Of a stretch of DNA of 64,000 nt, positions 42,301 to 51,136 are shown one piece after another. Numbering within the stretch: position 1 is the first letter of the stretch; every line of letters begins with the position of its first letter. The notes under the pieces were generated by a model. That model had not been told where the DNA came from. It worked only from the letters and a program-made list of their open reading frames with translations, and ran no database searches. Origin of the DNA: SHVO01 sp050250575 (lineage in GTDB: Bacteria; Pseudomonadota; Alphaproteobacteria; Rhodospirillales; Rhodospirillaceae); contig JBFWOJ010000011.1 of the NCBI GenBank assembly GCA_050250575.1, positions 1-64,000 of the forward strand, in the 5' to 3' direction. The position numbers and the translations under genes are program-made.

Positions 42301-43078
42301 CCTTCCCGACCGCCGCAAGGGCTACACCCAGAAAGCGATCGTCGGCGGCCACAAGGTGTATATCCGCACCGGCGAATATGACGACGGCCGCCTGGGCGAG
42401 ATTTTCATCGACATGCACAAGGAAGGCGCGGCCTTCCGCAGCCTGATGAACAATTTCGCCATCGCCATCTCCATCGGCCTGCAATACGGCGTGCCGCTGG
42501 AGGAATTTGTCGACGCCTTCACCTTCACCCGCTTCGATCCGGCAGGCGCGGTGCAGGGCAATTCATCGATCAAGATGGCGACATCGCTGCTCGACTATGT
42601 GTTCCGCGAGCTGGCGGTCAGCTACCTTGGGCGCCACGATCTGGCGCACGCCTCCGAGGCCGACATGTTGCCCGATGCGATGGGCGAAGGCGAAAGCGCC
42701 CAGAAGTTGCTCCAGATCGCCGAAAAATCGGTCTCGAAAGGCCTCATCCGGCAGTCGAACCTCTACTTCCTCAAGCAGCCGCAACGCGGCGGCGAGCAGG
42801 CGAACGCGGGTGCGATGACCAGCATCAGCGCTCCGAGCGCGCCGACGGTCACCATGGCCGCGGGAGCGCAGGCGCTGGCGCAGGGCGCGTTTGCGCAGGA
42901 AGAGGTGAAGGTGACGCGGGTCACCGAGGTCACTGAATCGCGCCGCAGCGCGGTCCACGTCGCCCGCATGAAGGGTTACGAGGGAGACGCTTGCGGCGAT
43001 TGCGGCAATTTCACCCTGCTGCGCAACGGCACGTGTTTGAAGTGCGATACGTGTGGAACGACATCTGGCTGTTCGTGA
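39383..43078 (+). CDS. nrdJ: Vitamin B12-dependent (class II) ribonucleotide reductase
   Basis: The 1231-residue enzyme reduces ribonucleotides to deoxyribonucleotides with adenosylcobalamin, with or without oxygen. CAPNSPQWFNTGLH, the active-site region NASNPCSEYMFLDNTACNLA (about 475-490), and the C-terminal redox region CGDCGNFTLLRNG with CLKCDTCGTTSGCS are intact. The long form with an acidic link before DRRKGYTQKA is usual in alphaproteobacteria. The ATG at 39383 is chosen though the frame opens earlier. The next gene begins within a few bases. Confidence 0.96.
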   Translation: MRITRRFTIEGQSPYQGMAFRSQASEIRNPDGSVVFAQDGLQVPESWSQVAVDILAQKYVRRAGVPARLVPVAEDDVPDFLWRKVAATAELAEIPESERFTGETDARQVFDRLAGTWTYWGWKAGYFDSDRDARAYFDEMRFMLATQMCAPNSPQWFNTGLHWAYGIDGPSQGHHYVDHLTGKLVAAQSAYERPQPHACFIQSISDDLVNEGGIMDLWVREARLFKYGSGTGSNFSNLRAAGERLSGGGKSSGLMSWLKIGDRAAGAIKSGGTTRRAAKMVILNADHPDIEEFVDWKVREEQKVAALVAGSKLTARHLNLILKACRSWDGIDSTKRLDPKANTQLRKEIKAARAAMIPEAMIQRALQLAAQGASTLELPVFDTDWDSEAYATVSGQNSNNSVRVTDEFLKAVAEDGDWELISRVTGKPVKTLKARALWEKIAEAAWQCADPGLQYDTTINDWHTCPESGRINASNPCSEYMFLDNTACNLASLNLMNFRKADGRFDVDGFEHAVRLWTIALEISVVMAQFPSKEIARLSYEFRTLGLGFANLGGLLMANGLAYDSDEGRALAGAISALMTGAAYATSAEIAEEHGPFPQYHKNAKAMLRVIRNHRRAAYGFHDGYEDLHVLPVALNAADCPDSALVTAAKHAWDRALELGTASGFRNAQVTVIAPTGTIGLVMDCDTTGIEPDFAMVKFKKLAGGGYFKIINRIVPLALRTLGYSDKEISDISTYALGRGSLKGAPAINPSSLADRGFDAKALDAIEGALKDAFDIKFAFNKYTLGEEFCISKLGFDSEQLDDPGFNMLEALGFTRNAIEQANTYVCGAMTLEGAPHLKAEHLPVFDCASPCGRIGTRALSADSHIGMMAAAQPFISGAISKTINMPNSATIADCRDAYMKSWKLGLKANALYRDGSKLSQPLAAQVLGDAEGEDEEEEEDAIAAVAQAPGATRAEIVAERIIERVVERERQRLPDRRKGYTQKAIVGGHKVYIRTGEYDDGRLGEIFIDMHKEGAAFRSLMNNFAIAISIGLQYGVPLEEFVDAFTFTRFDPAGAVQGNSSIKMATSLLDYVFRELAVSYLGRHDLAHASEADMLPDAMGEGESAQKLLQIAEKSVSKGLIRQSNLYFLKQPQRGGEQANAGAMTSISAPSAPTVTMAAGAQALAQGAFAQEEVKVTRVTEVTESRRSAVHVARMKGYEGDACGDCGNFTLLRNGTCLKCDTCGTTSGCS

Positions 43079-43085
43079 GATCTAC

Positions 43086-44057
43086 GTGCCGGTACCTCCA
43101 GCCTTAGCCAAGCGGCCACCGGCAGACCCGGTACGTATCTCCGGTTTCCCGCCCGATGAAGCCGACGCGACCATCGGCGGCTGTTTCGGCGTGTTCCTGC
43201 GCCGGGCGGTGCCAGGTCACACGGCCTATGGCGTCGCGCGCGGCGCTTGCGTGCCGGCGGTGGCGGCGCTGCGCAGCGAACTGTACCCGCGCGAAGGCGC
43301 CACTGTGGATCACTTTGTCGTCGGCGGCGTAGGCAAACGCACCGCCCTCGCGCCGATCTCGCGCATCGACGTGATGTACCTGCTTCCGGAAAAGCTTCTC
43401 GCCGGGAGGGCCGGCGACGCCTTGAAGGTCGTTTGGGCGGTCCTCAAGAACCGGTTTCCAGGTACGAGACTCGAAGTCGACGGCGTCATCGTCCCGCAGG
43501 ACGACGTCGAGATCCGCGTCATGCCGGCGCGGGAACTTGGACAAGCCTTTCTAATCCCGGGGGGGAATGCGGCCTCGCGCGACGGAGGTTGGATCATTTC
43601 CAACCCCGTCGCCGAGGCCGCGACTTTGCGGCTTTCCGACAGCCTCTATGGAGGCCGGCCGCGACTTCTGCTGACCGCCCTTAAGGCCTGGCGCGCGAAT
43701 GTCGACGCGCCGATCAGCTCGTTCGCGCTCGAGCAGTTGGCGCAGGAGTTCTACGCCGGCGCGCCGCGCCCTTACGAGCTGGAACGCGCGCTGATCGAGT
43801 TCTGGGCCTGGGGGCGCAAGCGCACACCGTGCGCGGTGAAACCGCCCGGCGGCGTGAATGCGCTCGAGATCGGCGATGCCTGGCACGGAAAGGCGAAGGC
43901 GGCCTATTGGCGCGTGACGCTCGCCGACCACCACCTGAAAACGGGGAAGCTGATCGAGTCCGCGGTGGAGTGGCGTCAGGTGCTGGGACCCGCCTTCCCC
44001 GTGCCGGGTGAAACGCCCTTGCGGACATTGCCGCTATTCAAGAGGAAGACGGCTTAG
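43086..44057 (+). CDS. CD-NTase-like protein with altered catalytic residues
   Basis: A 323-residue protein whose layout matches the CD-NTase (cGAS/DncV-like) fold: a VVGGVGKRTALAPISRIDVM nucleotidyltransferase loop (about 78-97), a VEIRVMPA strand (about 141), the helical NPVAEAATLRL/LLTALKAWRANV segment, and a C-terminal SAVEWRQVLGPAFPVPG stretch close to the usual end of CdnD-type enzymes. The expected first and third catalytic Asp positions read Arg, so cyclic nucleotide synthesis is doubtful. No CBASS effector genes are adjacent. GTG 43086 is chosen; GTG 43053 would overlap nrdJ. Confidence 0.65.
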   Translation: MPVPPALAKRPPADPVRISGFPPDEADATIGGCFGVFLRRAVPGHTAYGVARGACVPAVAALRSELYPREGATVDHFVVGGVGKRTALAPISRIDVMYLLPEKLLAGRAGDALKVVWAVLKNRFPGTRLEVDGVIVPQDDVEIRVMPARELGQAFLIPGGNAASRDGGWIISNPVAEAATLRLSDSLYGGRPRLLLTALKAWRANVDAPISSFALEQLAQEFYAGAPRPYELERALIEFWAWGRKRTPCAVKPPGGVNALEIGDAWHGKAKAAYWRVTLADHHLKTGKLIESAVEWRQVLGPAFPVPGETPLRTLPLFKRKTA

Positions 44058-44153
44058 AAGACGATATAGGGTCTGTTCAAGGAGTGAATCTCGCTACGGC
44101 GGCGCCGACGAAATTCATTTAGGTATCGGGAGCCATAGTGCTGTTCTTCGCTT

Positions 44154-44159
44154 TATAAT
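44154..44159 (+). promoter_or_regulatory. Consensus -10 box upstream of the PhyH-like gene
   Basis: TATAAT at 44154-44159 lies 60 bases before the start at 44220 in a locally AT-rich gap (44058-44219). No clear -35 match is visible 17 bases upstream. Confidence 0.4.
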
Positions 44160-44219
44160 ATTCTGGCGGCCGCAGTGGCCTTTAAAGTCCGTTGTGAACG
44201 AGGCGTTAGTTCGCTTTTC

Positions 44220-45365
44220 ATGACTATCCTGGACAAGGCACAGGTCGATCAATACCGGCGAGAAGGGTATCTCGTGGTCCCCGGCCTGTTCACCGCTGGA
44301 GAAGTCGCGGCTTTCCAAGACGCGGCCGCGCGTCACCAGCCGAAACAGCCCGGTTCGTATTCCGCGTCGCTCTTCGCCATTCCCGGCTTACAGGATCTTT
44401 GGCACGACGAACGCCTAATAAATGTGGCGGCCGAGCTGCTGGGTGGCGACATCGCTTTCTTCGCCCAGAATGATTATTCCCGCTATGTCTTCACCGAGGG
44501 CGAGCACATTACGGGCCGCCATGCCCATCACGACGCCAAGGGAACCCACGCGCACCTTTTCAACCGGCTTCATGAGGCGCAAGCGACGCCCTACCCCGTC
44601 TTGCGTTTTGGCATCTATTTCCAGAATTACACCACCGCCAGCGGGGGCCTTAAGGTGAGCCCTGGCTCGCACCTTATGGACTCCTCGTTCTTCGACGAGA
44701 CGAAGCTTCCCTACCTCAATGTAAGCACGCGGCCCGGAGATGTAGTCTGTTTCTGCGCGCGCGTCATTCACTCTCCTTTCGCGCTGCGCTCTCGCACCGC
44801 GCCCCACTCCGCGGTCTCCCCCAAGGAGGAAGACCGCTTCTTTGCCCGCGATCCAGGCGCCTTCGAACCTGGACCGCTGCTGCGGGAGACAATCTTCCTC
44901 GACTTTGCCGCCCCGAGCGAGTCCGCCGACCTGCTCATCAAGAATCGCGCGCTCTCCAATGCCGACAAAATAAACGGTATCGCCGGTGCCATCGATAGCC
45001 TCCGCCTGGAATACTGGGCGGATCGATACGGCATTTCGCTGCGGCTCGATTTCGCGGTGGTGGAATTGGTTCTTAAAATTGCTGCCGCCTCTCGCAGGAA
45101 CGATGCGCCTGCTGTGGAGCTGCTGCTTCGTGCCCTCAAGAAGGCCTGCGTTCTCAGCCGTCCTTGGTCGGAGCACTTTCCCCTGTTCGACAAAATTCCG
45201 GAAGGTGACGATCTCGAGACGCTGACGCTGTTCGGACACAAGATCAAAAAAAATATCATGCGGTATGGCGAAGCCTTGCCGACCGGCGGCAAGGATCCGC
45301 ATATGGGCGCATTCACCCGGGACGCGCTCCGGGACCTTGCTACGACGCCGGCGCGCCCCGCATGA
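44220..45365 (+). CDS. Phytanoyl-CoA dioxygenase (PhyH)-like protein
   Basis: A 381-residue protein. The N-terminus DQYRREGYLVVPGLFTAGEV and the GGLKVSPGSHLMDSSFF segment match PhyH-type Fe(II)/2-oxoglutarate oxygenases. Possible metal ligands lie in GRHAHHDAKGTH and in DVVCFCARVIHSPF; Arg for 2-oxoglutarate may be LRSR. The C-terminal 130 residues are helical and unassigned. The substrate is unknown. It overlaps the GSCFA gene by four bases (ATGA), so the two are translationally coupled. Confidence 0.75.
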   Translation: MTILDKAQVDQYRREGYLVVPGLFTAGEVAAFQDAAARHQPKQPGSYSASLFAIPGLQDLWHDERLINVAAELLGGDIAFFAQNDYSRYVFTEGEHITGRHAHHDAKGTHAHLFNRLHEAQATPYPVLRFGIYFQNYTTASGGLKVSPGSHLMDSSFFDETKLPYLNVSTRPGDVVCFCARVIHSPFALRSRTAPHSAVSPKEEDRFFARDPGAFEPGPLLRETIFLDFAAPSESADLLIKNRALSNADKINGIAGAIDSLRLEYWADRYGISLRLDFAVVELVLKIAAASRRNDAPAVELLLRALKKACVLSRPWSEHFPLFDKIPEGDDLETLTLFGHKIKKNIMRYGEALPTGGKDPHMGAFTRDALRDLATTPARPA

Positions 45366-47200
45366 CGAGCCTTGCCCCGCCTCCCGACGTGGACGCCGCG
45401 GCGCTTGCCGCAGCGGTCGAGGAGCTCGGCGCACGAACAGCGGACCCGCGCGTCCGCGACCATATCGCGCGGGCGGTGGCTAAATCCATCAACGCCGTGG
45501 TTGCCCCTCACTTGCGTCCTACTGGCCTATTGGACGTTGCAGCCCGCAAGTTGCTGACAAAGGGCCTGATGAGCCTGGGCGCGCTGCCAAGCAATCAGGT
45601 CGCCGCCCTCGCAAACTATCTGGGGGATATGCGGACGCGCGCGCACGCGGACGCGTCGTCCGCCGCTACTGTGCTCGCGGCTCCGCACGTCATAGAAATC
45701 GCCGTCCATCCCCGCGTCCTACAAACCATACGCGAGATCCTCGGCGCGCCGGCGACGCTCATCGCAGCGGCGGCGCCTCCTGTTCCCAAAGGCCCGGCTG
45801 CCAACGCTTTTGTCCGCGACGGCACTGGACTTAAAGCTTGCCGCCTGCGGATCAACCTCGCGGAAGTGCCCGATACCGCTCCCGGCGAGTTCGTCCGATA
45901 TTCCGCCGATTTCGACAGCGTCGCTGGTCACTTGAGCAGGAGCGGGGCTTTAACGGAGATCGAACGGGCGTTTGCGCCTACGGCTGACGAGATTTTTGTA
46001 CAACAGGCTTTTAAAGGCGAGGTGATTGCCTTTACTGGACCTGCTGGCTCCTGCTTCCTTTACGACCCCTTCGCCCTGCATCGCCGGCCAGTCGGCGGCG
46101 AAGGCATGATCGTCGAATTGACCTTCGCCCTGGCTGCGCCCGCGGACACCGCTATCGCTTGCCGGGACGTTGCCGCCCTGAAGTCGCGCCTCGCGGGCGA
46201 TCCACTTGCCCATTACGCCTTTCGCTATGTACGGAATCCTGAAGATTCGGCAGGCGCCGTATCCGCGGTCGCGCCGCCGGCGATTCGACTCGCATCGCAA
46301 ACCAATCCCAGCCTCGCGCGGTCGAACCGCGGCCGGACGATTTCCGTCGTCCGCGATCCATTCATCAGACGTGATCACAAAGTCTTCGCCATCGGCAGCT
46401 GCTTCGCCCTCGAGATCCGCAAGGCCCTCGCCGAGCGTGGCTTCGATGTTTATCCGAAGTATGCCGAGATCCCGTTCGATCCTGCGACGCAAGGGCTGGC
46501 CAAGCTCCCCAAACGGGACAACATCAATCACTACAATTCGTTCTCCATCCGGCAGGAGTTCGAGCTCGCCTTCGGCGCCGCTCCCTATCAGCCCGAAACC
46601 TTCTGGACTGTCCCGGACGGGTTCACGCGCGTGCCCGCGCGGCCGTTGATTCAACTGCAGCACCGCAAGCAGGTCTATGCCGCGGATCGCGCGGCGGCGG
46701 TGGACCTTAACCGGAAGCTCGACGAATGCATCGCCGCCGGCATTCATCAGGCCGACGTCATCATCGTAACCCTCGGCCTGATCGAGACCTGGTTCAGCAA
46801 GTCCGACGGCCTGGCCGCCGCCACGCCGCCGCTGGACGCGCCGAACTCGCAGTACGCGCGCTTCCACCTCGGCACCTTTGCCGAGAACTACGCCAATATC
46901 CGGCGGGTTACCGAGCTCGTGCACGAGCATTACCCGGAGAAGGAACTCGTCTTCACCGTCTCGCCAGTGGCCCTTGGGTCCACCTTCTCCGGCAACGACA
47001 TCGTCGTCGCCAACTGCGAGAGCAAGTCAGTGCTGCGTGCCGCCGTCGGCCAGTTGGTGCGGGACTTTCCCAAGGTCAGATATTGGCCCTCCTATGAGAT
47101 CGCGCTCGCCCACGATATCTTCGAAGACAACGGGAGCCATGTGACTCCGGAAGGCGTGCGCATGATCATGGACGCATTTCTCGCGGCGCACCTCGAATAA
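45362..47200 (+). CDS. Protein with C-terminal GSCFA domain and N-terminal oxygenase-like region
   Basis: A 612-residue protein. The C-terminal part from about residue 325 contains FAIGSCFALEIRKAL, the eponymous GSCFA motif, followed by RDNINHYNSFSIRQEFE, IIVTLGLIETWF and the late DNGSHVTPEG; the domain is SGNH-hydrolase-like and linked to surface polysaccharide genes. The N-terminal half has GEVIAFTGPAGSCFLYDPFA followed by LHRRP, resembling the end of a PhyH-like fold without an obvious HxD. It may thus be a partner of the oxygenase gene upstream. Confidence 0.75.
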   Translation: MTSLAPPPDVDAAALAAAVEELGARTADPRVRDHIARAVAKSINAVVAPHLRPTGLLDVAARKLLTKGLMSLGALPSNQVAALANYLGDMRTRAHADASSAATVLAAPHVIEIAVHPRVLQTIREILGAPATLIAAAAPPVPKGPAANAFVRDGTGLKACRLRINLAEVPDTAPGEFVRYSADFDSVAGHLSRSGALTEIERAFAPTADEIFVQQAFKGEVIAFTGPAGSCFLYDPFALHRRPVGGEGMIVELTFALAAPADTAIACRDVAALKSRLAGDPLAHYAFRYVRNPEDSAGAVSAVAPPAIRLASQTNPSLARSNRGRTISVVRDPFIRRDHKVFAIGSCFALEIRKALAERGFDVYPKYAEIPFDPATQGLAKLPKRDNINHYNSFSIRQEFELAFGAAPYQPETFWTVPDGFTRVPARPLIQLQHRKQVYAADRAAAVDLNRKLDECIAAGIHQADVIIVTLGLIETWFSKSDGLAAATPPLDAPNSQYARFHLGTFAENYANIRRVTELVHEHYPEKELVFTVSPVALGSTFSGNDIVVANCESKSVLRAAVGQLVRDFPKVRYWPSYEIALAHDIFEDNGSHVTPEGVRMIMDAFLAAHLE

Positions 47201-47289
47201 CGTGCGTCGCGCGATACCGGCGACCGCGCTGGGGAGCGCCTCATATCCAAACTAGCGTAGATCAAAGGCAACGCGCTCTGCGAAGCTCG

Positions 47290-49248
47290 CTACTTCACCG
47301 ACGCTTCCTGAAACAGCGCGGTACAGTTGGCGTCCTTACCGCCCCCGAGGTCTATCGTCGCGAGCAAGCTCGCGAGCGGCGTCAGCAGAACACCCAGCGC
47401 CGTGGCGAGGCCGCCCTTGGCCGCCACTTTGCCCATGTCCGGGCCTATGTTCGGCTGGGCGAAGGTGCCGCGCACGAGGATCGGAGCACGCAGCGTCACC
47501 AGTGAAACGTCCTTGGGCTTGGGACGGATGGTCATGTCCATGAGCTCGCGGCCGAGGTCGATCGCGCCCTCGCCGCGGAAGATCGTGTCTTCGGTGTCGA
47601 TGACGAAGGTGTCGGTGCTCATGACTCCTTGTTTGACCTTGAAGTCGGCGACACCGCACCGGATGTCGACCGGGCGATCCTTGCCGAGCATCAAACCAAG
47701 CGACTCGGCGAGATCGAGGCCGGCGAACTCGACGAAGAGCAGACTCAGCTGCCCGCCGCCGGCGATAAGGGCAACGCCGCCGTCCGACGCTGCGGCGATT
47801 TGGTGCGCGGAGTTGCCGGCGCCCTTGAATTCGAACCGTCCGCCGATGGAGCCGAACGTCGTGTTCTCCATTTTATCGCCTGCCTTGCCGATCAAGCGTT
47901 TGATCGGATAGGCCTGCACGACACCTTTGAATTCGGTGGCCACCGGCTTCGCATTGCCGTCGACTTTGATGTCCATGGCGATATGGCCAGGATTCACGCC
48001 GAAGCGCAGCGGACTCAGGATCAAGACGCCGTTGTCGAGGCCGAGCTCGGCTTCCAGCGTATCGAGCGGGATGCCCGAGCTGGTGACGCGGTCGGCGACG
48101 AGGCTGACGCGCGCATTCATGCTCTTCAGCCGTTCAAGATCGATGGGTTTGTCCGGAATGACAAGCTCGGCGGCCACGACCGGCTGCTGCTTGCCCGGAA
48201 CCGTACGGCGTTCAAGCTCGCGCACGGCCGCGGCCCGGCGTTCCGGTTCCGGCGTTGCATCCGGCCCCGGCTTGCCGCCGATGAAGCCCGCCATGTCCTT
48301 CATATCGAGGGCGGTGGCGTGCAATTTTCCTTCCAGCCGCGGAATCTTATTCGACAGATCCCATGTGAGCGTACCACCCATGTGCGTCGAGCCAAGTTTC
48401 CAGTCGAGATCCTTGGCGATCCACTTGGCGCCGACGCGATCAAGGTGGCTGGTGAAGGTGTAGGGCGGGCTCGCCGGCAGGGCGATGCCGAACAGCCGAT
48501 AGAGGTCGGCCGCCGTCTGACCCTCGATCGCCAGCGCGATATTGAGGCCGGCGATATGGATGGGATCGGTGACCGCCCCCTTCGCCGTGATGCGCGTTTC
48601 TCCGGACGCAAAATTGAGATTGATGGGGTAAGGCGTTTCCTTTGAGCGCAAAGCAAGGATGGAACCGCCGGTCCCGGCGATGGTCGTGCGCGCGCCCTGG
48701 TAAGAACCGAATCCTTTCACGTGGAGGGTCGGCTCTTTCCCCTCGGCCGCCGGCGCCGTCACCAGATCGAATTGCAGATCGCTCTTGCTGGCGGCGTCGC
48801 GCACGCGCACGCGGACGTCACGCAAAGTAAGGTCGCGAATCTCCGGAAGCTGCAGCGGACCTGTGTCTTCGACCTTGTCCCGCGTCCAATTGGTGTGACC
48901 GTCGGCATCGCGGGCGAACATGCCGGTGGTTTCCGCCACCACAAGGCGGGGCAGGACGATATCGCCGAACACGAGGCGCCAGAACGCGATGCGGGCTTCG
49001 ATCAGCTTGGCGTCAAGCGCCGCCTCGTCCTCTCCCTTCCGCGGGGGAACCTTGACGTCGCGGGCCACAAACTCAAGCGGGAAAATATCCACTTTCAGCT
49101 CGCCGATGGTCACGGGACGGCCGAGCGCGGCACTCATGCGGCGTTCAGCCAGCCCGCGGAAATCAGCTAATGCGAGTACCAGAAGCGCAATCGCGATAAC
49201 GCCAAGGGCGCCGAACGCAATTCGAAGGGCGAGTTGCCGCCGTTGCAT
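47290..49248 (-). CDS. AsmA family protein
   Basis: A 652-residue protein with one N-terminal helix (LRIAFGALGVIAIALLVLAL) and a long periplasmic beta-rich region. The start resembles AsmA (AALGRPVTIGELKVDIFPLE) and the C-terminal part resembles the AsmA-like domain with MDMTIRPKPKDVSLVTL and the final Cys. AsmA proteins are implicated in phospholipid transport to the outer membrane. It follows serA on the same strand with 69 bases between. Confidence 0.88.
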   Translation of the reverse strand: MQRRQLALRIAFGALGVIAIALLVLALADFRGLAERRMSAALGRPVTIGELKVDIFPLEFVARDVKVPPRKGEDEAALDAKLIEARIAFWRLVFGDIVLPRLVVAETTGMFARDADGHTNWTRDKVEDTGPLQLPEIRDLTLRDVRVRVRDAASKSDLQFDLVTAPAAEGKEPTLHVKGFGSYQGARTTIAGTGGSILALRSKETPYPINLNFASGETRITAKGAVTDPIHIAGLNIALAIEGQTAADLYRLFGIALPASPPYTFTSHLDRVGAKWIAKDLDWKLGSTHMGGTLTWDLSNKIPRLEGKLHATALDMKDMAGFIGGKPGPDATPEPERRAAAVRELERRTVPGKQQPVVAAELVIPDKPIDLERLKSMNARVSLVADRVTSSGIPLDTLEAELGLDNGVLILSPLRFGVNPGHIAMDIKVDGNAKPVATEFKGVVQAYPIKRLIGKAGDKMENTTFGSIGGRFEFKGAGNSAHQIAAASDGGVALIAGGGQLSLLFVEFAGLDLAESLGLMLGKDRPVDIRCGVADFKVKQGVMSTDTFVIDTEDTIFRGEGAIDLGRELMDMTIRPKPKDVSLVTLRAPILVRGTFAQPNIGPDMGKVAAKGGLATALGVLLTPLASLLATIDLGGGKDANCTALFQEASVK

Positions 49249-49317
49249 AGGGAAAGCAACGCCTCAGCCGCTAGGGGAGTTCCTGTCATGCACACCCTGA
49301 CGCGGGCGGGAGAGGGA

Positions 49318-50571
49318 TTAACCGCGCGGCGCCTCATACAAGAACCGGGTCCGAACGGTTCCTTCGATGGCCGCGAGCTCCTTGCGGATGCCCATCCCGA
49401 CTTCCACCCGGCCGAGCACGTCGGTGACGACATAGCCAATCTCGCCGTCCGTGCGCAGGTACTGACCGGCGATATTGATCTTCCGTCGCGAGAACACCTC
49501 GGAGATCTTGGCCATGACCCCCGGGACATCGCGGTGGATGTGCATGAAGCGCGTCGCGCCCGTCTGCGGCGGAAGCGCCACTTCGACAAAGTTGACCGCC
49601 CCGATGGTAGAACCATTGTCCGAATACTTCACGAGCTTCTCGGCGACCTCGGCGCCGATATTGGCCTGTGCCTCTTCAGTCGAGCCGCCGATATGCGGCG
49701 TCAGGATAACGTTGCGCATGCCTTGAAGCTGGCTCTTGAACTTCTCGTCCGCACCCGACGGTTCCTTCGGAAAGACATCTAGCGCAGCGCCGGCGATGTG
49801 GCCGGACTTGAGCGCGTCGGCAAGAGCGGGGATGTCGACGACGTTGCCGCGCGCTGCATTGATGAGGAACGAGCCCTTTTTCATTTTGGCGAGCTTGGCC
49901 GCCGTGATCATGTTCTTGGTCTCGGGCGTCTCCGGCACGTGCAGTGAAACGACGTCGGCCATGCCGAGAAGAGTGTCGAACGAGCGGCACGGCTGCGCAT
50001 TGCCGATCGCGAGTTTCTCGATGATGTCGTAGTAGCGCACCTGCATTCCCATGGCTTCGGCCATGACCGAGAGCTGCGAGCCGATGTGGCCGTAGCCGAC
50101 AATGCCCAGGATCTTGCCGCGGATCTCGCGCGCGCCTTTCACCGACTTGTCCCATTCGCCTTCATGGGCGCCCCAGGAGCGCTGCGGCACGCCGCGGAAC
50201 AACATGATGATCTCGGCGAGGACGAGCTCGGCGACCGATCGCGTGTTCGAATAAGGCGCGTTGAACACCGGAATGCCCAGACGCTTCGCGCATTTAAGAT
50301 CGACCTGGTTCGTGCCGATGCAGAAAGCACCGACGGTCAAGAGCTTATCCGCGGTCGAGAGCACGTCCTTGGTCAACTTGGTGCGCGAGCGGATGCCGAG
50401 GATGTGCACATCCTTGAGCGCTTTTTTGAGTGCCTCGGCGTCCAGCGCTTCGGCCATGGTGCGGATCGAGGTGTAGCCGTTGCGTTTCAGGAGATCGATA
50501 GCGCTCTTGTGAATATTCTCGAGCAGCAGGACGTTGATCTTGCTCTTGGGCAGGGAGAGGCGTTCGACCAC
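49318..50571 (-). CDS. serA: D-3-phosphoglycerate dehydrogenase
   Basis: First enzyme of serine synthesis: 3-phosphoglycerate to phosphohydroxypyruvate with NAD. The 417-residue E. coli-type protein has the NAD loop GIVGYGHIGSQLSVMAEAMG, the catalytic Arg in NAARGNVVD, the His in LTPHIGGSTEEAQ, and a C-terminal ACT domain (HIHRDVPGVMAKISEVFSRR) for serine feedback. It starts at GTG 50571 and is divergent from the RidA gene. Confidence 0.96.
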   Translation of the reverse strand: MVERLSLPKSKINVLLLENIHKSAIDLLKRNGYTSIRTMAEALDAEALKKALKDVHILGIRSRTKLTKDVLSTADKLLTVGAFCIGTNQVDLKCAKRLGIPVFNAPYSNTRSVAELVLAEIIMLFRGVPQRSWGAHEGEWDKSVKGAREIRGKILGIVGYGHIGSQLSVMAEAMGMQVRYYDIIEKLAIGNAQPCRSFDTLLGMADVVSLHVPETPETKNMITAAKLAKMKKGSFLINAARGNVVDIPALADALKSGHIAGAALDVFPKEPSGADEKFKSQLQGMRNVILTPHIGGSTEEAQANIGAEVAEKLVKYSDNGSTIGAVNFVEVALPPQTGATRFMHIHRDVPGVMAKISEVFSRRKINIAGQYLRTDGEIGYVVTDVLGRVEVGMGIRKELAAIEGTVRTRFLYEAPRG

Positions 50572-50663
50572 GGCGAAATCCTATATCGCTGGAGGTCTGG
50601 CCTGTGCGGCCAGGACCGTCGTAAGGTGGCCGGAATTAGCATATGTAGACACGGAACCCAAGA

Positions 50664-51131
50664 ATGGCCGGAAAAATCGATACCCGCCTGAAACAGCTCG
50701 GCATAACCCTGCCCCCGGCGGCAAGCCCCGTGGCCAACTACGTCCCCTTCGTGAAAACCGGAAATCTGGTTTTCGTGGCCGGCCAGATTCCGCTTTTGAA
50801 CGGGGCAGTGCACTATACCGGCATCGTCGGACAGGACGTAACGGTGGAAGAAGCGATCAACGCCGCGCGGCTGTGCGCGCTGAATATCCTGGCCCAGGCG
50901 AAAACCGCCTGCGACGGCGACCTCGACCGAATCGTGCGGGTCGTGAAGCTCACGGGCTTCGTTGCGGCCGGGCCGCATTTTGCGGAACATCCGAAGGTCA
51001 TCAACGGCGCCTCGGACCTGATGGTCGAAGTCTTCGGTGACGCCGGACGGCATGCTCGCGCCGCAGTCGGCTCCTCCTCCCTTCCCCGCGGCGTTCCCGT
51101 GGAGGTCGACGCCATATTCGAGGTGGCGTAA
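50664..51131 (+). CDS. RidA/YjgF family protein
   Basis: A 155-residue member of the Rid family, longer-loop type (LKQLGITLPPAASPVANYVP; LVFVAGQIPL; GSSSLPRGVPVEVDAIFEVA). True RidA proteins hydrolyse reactive enamine/imine intermediates from PLP enzymes; this subgroup may act on other substrates. It is followed after five bases by the FemAB-like gene. Confidence 0.9.
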   Translation: MAGKIDTRLKQLGITLPPAASPVANYVPFVKTGNLVFVAGQIPLLNGAVHYTGIVGQDVTVEEAINAARLCALNILAQAKTACDGDLDRIVRVVKLTGFVAAGPHFAEHPKVINGASDLMVEVFGDAGRHARAAVGSSSLPRGVPVEVDAIFEVA

Positions 51132-51136
51132 GAATT

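Noticed and set aside
43086..47200. A CBASS defence operon built on the CD-NTase-like gene
   Set aside because: The adjacent PhyH-like and GSCFA genes are not known CBASS effectors, are separated by a 160-base gap with its own -10 box, and the active site looks dead.
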